Source: Desulfobacterales bacterium CG23_combo_of_CG06-09_8_20_14_all_51_8 (lineage in GTDB: Bacteria; Desulfobacterota; Desulfobacteria; Desulfobacterales; Desulfosalsimonadaceae). Taken from it: a DNA stretch of 5,381 nucleotides. The stretch covers positions 1 to 5,381 of the forward strand of contig PCSG01000316.1 of NCBI GenBank assembly GCA_002772195.1. Direction: 5' to 3'. A program made the position numbers and the translations under genes. The notes under the pieces are model-generated. The model did not search any database, had not been told where the DNA came from, and saw nothing but the letters and a program-made list of their open reading frames with translations. Below are positions 1 to 4,066 of the stretch, one piece after another; within the stretch, counting starts at the first letter, position 1, and every line of letters starts with the position of its first letter.

Positions 1-87
1 TGACATTATCATTATTCCTAATATGGTACTTTAATATTTTAGTTATCCCTAAACAATGGTTGACATTGGCTCTCTCCCTTATACGTG

Positions 88-111
88 TTCAGACATCATT
101 GATGTTCTGAG
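88..111. other. Weak hairpin downstream of the receiver gene
   Basis: The segment folds as TTCAGA-CATC, an ATT loop, then GATG, a bulged T and TCTGAG, giving about ten pairs including one G-T wobble. It lies about 37-60 bases beyond the stop codon of the minus-strand receiver gene. Neither strand carries a T-run after it, so it does not meet the pattern of an intrinsic terminator. It may be a weak 3-prime-end structure or chance. Nothing else was recognised in positions 1-147. Confidence 0.2.
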
Positions 112-147
112 GACAAATCAAAACCGCCCGATTTCTTGTAAACCTGC

Positions 148-531
148 TTATTTCGACAGAATGTCCGCCGTCATTTTCAGGAGTTCATCCGGATTGATCG
201 GCTTGCTCATAAATCCTTCAGGCTCAGGAATGACTTTTAATTTATCGATAAATTTTTTCATGGAATCGCCGACCGCGGTGATGATAATTACAGGGATTTT
301 CTTAAGGCTGGGGTCACTTTTAATATTACGGTAAGCGCGGACTCCTGACTCTTCAGGCATTGAGAGATCAAGGGTAATCAGGGCAGGCATTTGAGATATG
401 GCAACTTCCAGCGCTTGTTTGCCGTTATTTGCCGTGATGGTGTCATATCCATTGTCCTGAAAAATGGCAGTAAGGTAATTGACAGCATCCGGTTCGTCAT
501 CCACTACAAGAATTTTAAGTTTGTCACTCAT
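148..531 (-). CDS. Stand-alone CheY-like response regulator receiver
   Basis: A 127-residue protein made only of a receiver domain, with no DNA-binding or enzymatic output domain. All hallmarks are present: the acidic pair D11-D12 after the first strand (KILVVDDE), phospho-acceptor D55 (ITLDLSMP), the switch threonine T85 (VIIITA) and K110-P111 (MSKP). Length matches CheY/Spo0F-type single-domain regulators. It should be phosphorylated by a histidine kinase encoded outside this window and act by protein-protein contact or phosphorelay; the target is unknown. The start is supported by an AAGGA ribosome site at 539-543, seven bases before the ATG. It lies 46 bases downstream of the small gene at 578-820 on the same strand, so the two are probably co-transcribed. 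The family call is secure; the signalling pathway cannot be told. Confidence 0.93.
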   Translation of the reverse strand: MSDKLKILVVDDEPDAVNYLTAIFQDNGYDTITANNGKQALEVAISQMPALITLDLSMPEESGVRAYRNIKSDPSLKKIPVIIITAVGDSMKKFIDKLKVIPEPEGFMSKPINPDELLKMTADILSK

Positions 532-577
532 CCTTTTTTCCTTTTTGATTGTCAGTTTTTAACTTAAATTGAATGAT

Positions 578-820
578 TTATGGACGGTTTTCCTTTTTTT
601 TATGCTGAATGACATCACCGTCGGCAGAGTCCTTCTCATGAAGCAAAAGCTCCTGCTCTGCCTGCACGCGTATTTTATATGCAGCATCTCTGAGCCTGCC
701 GTACACCGCGCCGCAGCCACTGTCTTTTCGGTAGGAATCGCCCCGATCTGCGATTTCAAGCATCTCATAACAGAGTTGAATAACATTACGAAGATTTTGA
801 TTAATGATGTCCGGTGACAT
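578..820 (-). CDS. Small conserved-looking hypothetical protein (80 aa)
   Basis: An 80-residue soluble protein beginning MSPDIINQNL. It has no signal peptide and no membrane segment. The N-terminal half looks helical (NVIQLCYEMLEIADRGD), the middle is glycine/cysteine-containing (RKDSGCGAVYGRLRDAAYKI, residues about 31-50), and the tail is charged and probably disordered, ending KKKENRP. The reading frame extends up to an ATG at 892, but the start at 820 is preferred: an AAGGGG ribosome site lies eight bases before it (829-834), whereas only an A/T run precedes 892. I do not recognise a named family; the ordered, non-random composition and good ribosome site argue that it is real. Its position 46 bases upstream of the receiver gene suggests co-expression and possibly a partner or regulatory role, which is inference only. 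Confidence 0.72.
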   Translation of the reverse strand: MSPDIINQNLRNVIQLCYEMLEIADRGDSYRKDSGCGAVYGRLRDAAYKIRVQAEQELLLHEKDSADGDVIQHKKKENRP

Positions 821-828
821 TTGGATTA

Positions 829-834
829 CCCCTT
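829..834 (-). promoter_or_regulatory. Ribosome binding site deciding the small-gene start
   Basis: On the minus strand this reads AAGGGG, eight bases before the ATG at 820. It is why the start is placed at 820 rather than at the upstream in-frame ATG at 892, which has no purine-rich Shine-Dalgarno sequence. Confidence 0.6.
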
Positions 835-892
835 TTAAATTGATACAAGCACCTATGTAAGCAATTTTGATGCCTAACCCGACAAGATGCAA

Positions 893-981
893 AAAAAAAT
901 ATATATTATATTGTTTTCAGATAGTTAAAATGGGGCTAACGAATCATGGAGGATGCAATACACGGGAGATAGATTAGATGC
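893..981. other. AT-rich intergenic stretch, no gene recognised
   Basis: This begins with a nine-A run followed by TATATATTATATT. On the minus strand 905-910 reads TATAAT, but no convincing -35 box lies 15-19 bases upstream, so a promoter for the 820-to-148 gene pair is possible but not shown. A plus-strand ATG at 946 opens only an eight-codon frame. The 15-base string at 906-920 recurs upstream of hdrA (see the repeat entries). Confidence 0.4.
906..920 (+). repeat. 15-base direct repeat, copy 1
   Basis: TTATATTGTTTTCAG occurs here and again at 3994-4008, both on the plus strand. Fifteen bases downstream a second short match begins: GCTAACG at 935-941, also found at 4056-4062 just before the hdrA start codon. 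Spacing between the two matches differs (14 versus 47 bases), so they are not one colinear repeat. Function is unknown; an AT-rich chance match is possible. Confidence 0.4.
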
Positions 982-1032
982 ACAAATAATTACAATGGGC
1001 ATGCATATTTATAGCCAATTGTAATTATTTGT
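982..1032. repeat. Near-perfect inverted repeat (51-base hairpin)
   Basis: The left arm ACAAATAATTACAAT (982-996) is perfectly complementary to the right arm ATTGTAATTATTTGT (1018-1032). Inside, after one G-A mismatch (997/1017), GGC (998-1000) pairs with GCC (1014-1016), leaving a 13-base loop, so 18 of 19 positions pair. No T-run follows on either strand, so it is not a classical terminator. It lies 59 bases before the transposase-like fragment, and the first nine bases of the arm (ACAAATAAT) recur inside that fragment at 1103-1111. It could be a mobile-element end, a miniature element, or a dyad operator. The structure is certain; the role is not. Confidence 0.75.
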
Positions 1033-1090
1033 AATATTTTGGAAGGCGTGTTTTGAAAAGAGAATATGAGATCAACCTGAGACTTGAGAC

Positions 1091-1258
1091 ATGAAAAGCA
1101 GGACAAATAATAATGATAAGCGCAAAATGGCCGCGATTGATCTGGTTGAGAGATATGGATGTAAGCAGGCGATTGCTGCGAAGATTTGTGGATTTCACCG
1201 TAATTCGGTGTTTAAATAGTTGCGTATCAAGCGGTTTTTGGGGATAAAATTTGAATTC
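1091..1258 (+). pseudogene. Remnant of HTH transposase N-terminus, broken by TAG
   Basis: From the ATG at 1091 the frame reads 42 residues: a basic, Asn-rich start (MKSRTNNNDKRK), then MAAIDLVERYGCKQAIAAKI and CGFHRNSVFK, then TAG at 1217-1219. The second part has the spacing of a helix-turn-helix (Q-A-I-A-A-K-I-x-G-F-x-x-x-S-V-F-K) as at the N-terminus of many DDE-type transposases. After the TAG the same frame continues LRIKRFLGIKFEF, which reads as the natural continuation of such a domain, so the TAG looks like a nonsense mutation. The frame then runs into the end of the oppositely oriented carboxypeptidase gene and no catalytic domain follows, so the gene is truncated as well. The ribosome site is weak. 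The transposase assignment rests on the HTH pattern from memory; a small stand-alone HTH protein is the alternative. Confidence 0.5.
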
Positions 1259-1270
1259 TTGTGGATTTTT

Positions 1271-2734
1271 CTAAGCGTCCATAACAATCTTCAGCGTGGT
1301 GCCCGGCTTTAAGGCTTTCGCCCGTCTGATGCGGTTGGTCTTCATGATATCTTTAACCGTAACGCCGTCAAACTTCTGGGCGATCTCCCAAAGGGTATCG
1401 CCGCGCCGAACCTTATACAGGTGAACGGTGGGTGAGCCGGAACTTTCTTCGGCGGCAGTATTTTCAGCGACTGTGGCACTGCTTCCCCTTGCTGAAGATT
1501 CCCCCTTCTCTCCTCCTGGGAGCGGCTGATAGATGGCCAGCGTCTGCCCCGGATCGATCCGGTTTCCCCGAATCTGATTCCAGTCTTTCAATTCCGCTAC
1601 GCCGCACCCATATCGATTTGCAATTTCGTAGAGGGTATCCCCCCGTTTTACCTGATAACGCCAGCCGGCCCCGGCGTCGAAGGCAGCTGTTGTTTCTTTG
1701 CTTACGTGTGAAACCGGAGTCTTCTTTACGCACTGCGCCGCAGCAAAACTGGTTTTCGGCTCAAGCCCTCCCATGCCCAGGGCTTCGTAATAACGACTGA
1801 TAGCGGATGCCGTAAACTGGTTCCGCACGTTCCGGCTGGAAGCGCCAAGGACAATGGAAATCAACCGGCGGTCGTTCTTGTTGGCGGTGGCGACCAGGCA
1901 GTATTTCGCGTTCAGCGTAAATCCGGTTTTAAATCCATCCACATCATTATAAGTCGCCACCAGGCCGTTGTGATTCCGGAGTTTAATCGTCCGCTTATCC
2001 TGGGTGATGATCGCACTGCTCATCCCCGCGATTTCAAGAATATCTTTATATTTGAGCATTTCAAGAGATAGAATCAGCAGATCAGAGGGGCTTGAATGGT
2101 TGTCGTTACGGCTGTCCCGCGCCGGCATACCGGTGGAATTGGAATAGGCCGTATCTTTCATCCCCAGTTGCGCGGCCCGACGGTTCATCCGGTTGACAAA
2201 AGCCGATTCCGTACCGCCCAGAAACTGGGCAAGCAGATAAGCAGCATCGTTGCCCGAGGAAATCAGGGCAGCCTTGAGCAGTTCTTCCACGGACAGACAG
2301 CACCCGGTCCGCAAATAAACTTTGGAGCCTCTCATTTTAGCGGCTTCCGGAGAGACCTTGACGAGGGTATCCAGACTCACCTTGCCCTCAAAAACATCTT
2401 CAACAGCAATCAAGGCCACCATCATTTTGGTCAGGGAAGCAATGGGGAATGCCTGGTCCGGGTTTTTTTCCCACACGACCGAGTTTGCTGAAACATCATA
2501 CAAAAGGCCGGCGCGAATGGATTTGTCATAGAGGGAGATTTCGGCCGGCCTGCAATTATCGTTATTATCCGAGGCAACGGCATCCATATGAATAGTTGAT
2601 TCCGGAAAATCACCATCGGAAAACGCATAAGATGACACTGCGGCAGCAATTGAAGCGGCAATGGCCGAAAGAAACCAAAATGAACGCAGAGGAAACGACC
2701 CGGCAGGAGCGACTTGTCTCTTTTTTTCCGTCAT
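1271..2734 (-). CDS. Secreted D-alanyl-D-alanine carboxypeptidase with two LysM domains
   Basis: A 487-residue serine D,D-peptidase of the PBP5/DacA family (peptidase S11). It trims the terminal D-Ala from peptidoglycan stem pentapeptides in the periplasm. A basic start (KKR) and a hydrophobic stretch at about 17-37 form a signal peptide, with likely cleavage after S-Y-A37. The active-site set is complete: S100-L-T-K103 (nucleophile serine and lysine), S160-G-N162, and K269-T-G271. After the catalytic domain come two LysM peptidoglycan-binding repeats, about 360-402 and 440-484, each beginning Y-x-V-x-R-G-D-T-L, joined by a Ser/Ala/Glu-rich linker. These replace the usual PBP5 C-terminal domain and membrane-anchoring helix, so the enzyme is probably held on the wall by LysM. 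An AAGGG ribosome site lies six bases before the ATG. It lies 158 bases downstream of miaA and has its own promoter. Confidence 0.93.
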   Translation of the reverse strand: MTEKKRQVAPAGSFPLRSFWFLSAIAASIAAAVSSYAFSDGDFPESTIHMDAVASDNNDNCRPAEISLYDKSIRAGLLYDVSANSVVWEKNPDQAFPIASLTKMMVALIAVEDVFEGKVSLDTLVKVSPEAAKMRGSKVYLRTGCCLSVEELLKAALISSGNDAAYLLAQFLGGTESAFVNRMNRRAAQLGMKDTAYSNSTGMPARDSRNDNHSSPSDLLILSLEMLKYKDILEIAGMSSAIITQDKRTIKLRNHNGLVATYNDVDGFKTGFTLNAKYCLVATANKNDRRLISIVLGASSRNVRNQFTASAISRYYEALGMGGLEPKTSFAAAQCVKKTPVSHVSKETTAAFDAGAGWRYQVKRGDTLYEIANRYGCGVAELKDWNQIRGNRIDPGQTLAIYQPLPGGEKGESSARGSSATVAENTAAEESSGSPTVHLYKVRRGDTLWEIAQKFDGVTVKDIMKTNRIRRAKALKPGTTLKIVMDA

Positions 2735-2782
2735 GGAAAGCCCTTTTCTAATGTTAAGAGGGTTACAGGATTATAATTTTGA

Positions 2783-2811
2783 ATTTTACGGAAAAAATTT
2801 GCGTTTGTAAA
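2783..2811 (-). promoter_or_regulatory. Sigma-70-type promoter of the carboxypeptidase gene
   Basis: On the minus strand TTTACA (2806-2811) and TAAAAT (2783-2788) are separated by exactly 17 bases; each differs from consensus at one position. Transcription would start near 2776, about 40 bases before the start codon at 2734. This suggests the gene is not solely dependent on read-through from miaA. Confidence 0.6.
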
Positions 2812-2892
2812 CCTTTTTTTTTAAAACTACCTATCTTTTTAATGTGTTACATACTGAACAGGAATATCCGACAATAGGCTTTTACGTATAAC

Positions 2893-3837
2893 TTATTGTA
2901 TTAAATATGAATTTAATATAAATCTGCGAGCCAATGTGAAGATGGTCATTTTTTCTTCGGGGGATGTCCATATCGTATCTGTTTCTTTTTTGAACCACGT
3001 CAACTGCCGTTTGGCGAACCGGCGCGTGTCGCGTTTCAGCAGCGAGACGGTTTCTTCCCATCCGGCGCGGCCCCGGAGAAAATCTGTCATGTGGCGGTAG
3101 CCGATGGCCTGCATGGGCCGCAAGTTTACCGAATACCCCATTTCCAGAAGTTTTTTTACCTCATCGACCAATCCGTCTGCCACCATCTTGTCCACTCGCC
3201 GGTCAATGCGGTCATAAAGGATTTCCCGCTGGTCCGTCAGGCAGATTTTCAGCACGTCAAAAGGGCATTGCCTAAACCCGTGGGCTTCCTGAAACACGGA
3301 CATGGGGTTGCTGGTCATTTCATAAACCGCCAGAGCCCGGATCACCCGATAGGCGTCATTCGGGTGAATGCGGCCGGAGGTTTCCGGGTCACAGACGCAA
3401 AGCCTTTGATAGAGAGGCTGAATTCCCTCCGCAGCCGCTTGCTCTTTCAGACGCCTCACAATTTCTGGATCCACAGGGTTTGCCTCAAATAATCCATGCA
3501 GCAGGGCCTTGATATAAAATCCGGTCCCGCCCACGATCAACGGCAGTTTCCCCTGCGTGTGAATCTTCGCGATGGCCGTCCTTCCTTCCCGGCAGAACCG
3601 CGCCGCGTCATAGGGCGTGTCCGGGTCAACGATATCCATCATATAATGCGGGACCTGCCGCCTTTCCTCAGGGGACGGTTTGGCGGTCCCGATATCCATA
3701 TACCGGTAGATCTGCATGGAGTCGGCGCTGACAATGCAGCCGTCAAATTCTTTTGCCAGGGCAAGGGAAAAATTTGTTTTCCCGATGCCCGTGGGTCCGC
3801 AAATCACGATAAGTTTTGGTCTGTCGCCGTTCATCAT
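2893..3837 (-). CDS. miaA: tRNA dimethylallyltransferase MiaA
   Basis: A 314-residue cytoplasmic enzyme that transfers the dimethylallyl group of DMAPP to N6 of A37 in tRNAs reading codons that begin with U, the first step towards (ms2)i6A. Motifs run in the expected order: P-loop GPTGIGKT (14-21), D-S-M-Q-I-Y-R (39-45) with the catalytic-site aspartate, GTAKP (50-54), V-P-H-Y (62-65), GGTGFYIK (103-110), the R-P-M-Q-A-I-G-Y-R motif (240-248) and the C-terminal T-R-R-F-A-K-R-Q-L-T-W-F (271-282). Length is normal for the family. ATG codons at 3837 and 3834 are adjacent; neither has a strong Shine-Dalgarno sequence, so the exact start is uncertain by one residue. It is divergent from hdrA and on the same strand as the carboxypeptidase 158 bases downstream. 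No intrinsic terminator is seen between those two. Confidence 0.97.
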   Translation of the reverse strand: MMNGDRPKLIVICGPTGIGKTNFSLALAKEFDGCIVSADSMQIYRYMDIGTAKPSPEERRQVPHYMMDIVDPDTPYDAARFCREGRTAIAKIHTQGKLPLIVGGTGFYIKALLHGLFEANPVDPEIVRRLKEQAAAEGIQPLYQRLCVCDPETSGRIHPNDAYRVIRALAVYEMTSNPMSVFQEAHGFRQCPFDVLKICLTDQREILYDRIDRRVDKMVADGLVDEVKKLLEMGYSVNLRPMQAIGYRHMTDFLRGRAGWEETVSLLKRDTRRFAKRQLTWFKKETDTIWTSPEEKMTIFTLARRFILNSYLIQ

Positions 3838-3882
3838 GGATGATATTACCGAATTCCCGATCCTGTGCCATTACTGATTTCA

Positions 3883-3903
3883 GTCCCGGCTCGCGGTTGG
3901 GAC
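3883..3903 (+). other. Short GC hairpin in the miaA-hdrA divergent region
   Basis: GTCCCGGC (3883-3890) pairs with GCGGTTGGGAC-type sequence at 3896-3903 around a five-base TCGCG loop: eight pairs including two G-T wobbles when read on the plus strand. On the minus strand the two wobbles become A-C mismatches, so the structure is weaker in a miaA leader. No T-run follows. It could be a protein-binding dyad or chance. Confidence 0.3.
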
Positions 3904-3919
3904 ATCGCTCAAAATTTTA

Positions 3920-3948
3920 TTGACATCACACCTCATTGAAGATATCAA
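3920..3948 (+). promoter_or_regulatory. Sigma-70-like promoter upstream of hdrA
   Basis: A perfect TTGACA (3920-3925) is followed after 17 bases by TATCAA (3943-3948), which matches four of six positions of the -10 consensus. Transcription would begin near 3955 and give a leader of about 110 bases before the hdrA ATG. A second, sigma-54-like element lies closer to the gene. Confidence 0.45.
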
Positions 3949-3993
3949 CAAAATTTAATTCTTTAAACAATGCCAGCACTTACTCTTTTGATT

Positions 3994-4008
3994 TTATATT
4001 GTTTTCAG
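3994..4008 (+). repeat. 15-base direct repeat, copy 2
   Basis: An identical copy of TTATATTGTTTTCAG at 906-920. Here it immediately abuts the sigma-54-like element that starts at 4009, so it could be part of a promoter region; the first copy has no such element next to it. Confidence 0.4.
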
Positions 4009-4024
4009 TGGCAAAGGGGTTACT
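4009..4024 (+). promoter_or_regulatory. Possible sigma-54 (-24/-12) promoter of hdrA
   Basis: TGGCAAAGGGGTTACT resembles the sigma-54 consensus TGGCACG-N4-TTGCW. The -24 GG and the TT of the -12 block are at correct spacing, but the -12 GC reads AC, a mismatch at an important base. If used, transcription would start near 4035, leaving a leader of about 30 bases with the ribosome site. It is a candidate only. Confidence 0.3.
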
Positions 4025-4066
4025 GTTCGCCTGATGCCGCACTTATTTTACAGGAGCTAACGGATT

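Noticed and set aside
56..334. 92-codon plus-strand open frame
   Set aside because: It lies mostly opposite the receiver gene, whose catalytic residues are all present; no ribosome site or family resemblance.
821..892. 24-residue N-terminal extension of the small gene, starting at 892
   Set aside because: No ribosome site precedes 892, whereas AAGGGG lies eight bases before the ATG at 820.
905..910. Minus-strand TATAAT as promoter of the small gene and receiver
   Set aside because: No acceptable -35 hexamer was found at 15-19 bases upstream, and the region is so AT-rich that a chance match is expected.
1053..1094. 13-codon frame from TTG at 1053 overlapping the transposase-like start (ATGA)
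   Set aside because: It has a GGAAGG site six bases upstream, but it is too short to identify as a protein; at most a leader peptide, with no supporting evidence.
1196..1210. CACCG/CGGTG hairpin as terminator of the carboxypeptidase gene
   Set aside because: Only five pairs, no T-run on the minus strand after it, and it lies within the HTH-coding remnant; likely incidental.
2096..2491. 131-codon plus-strand open frame, and similar frames at 1432-1800 and 3091-3843
   Set aside because: They are antisense shadows of the carboxypeptidase and miaA genes, with low-complexity Arg/His/Pro-rich translations and no domains.
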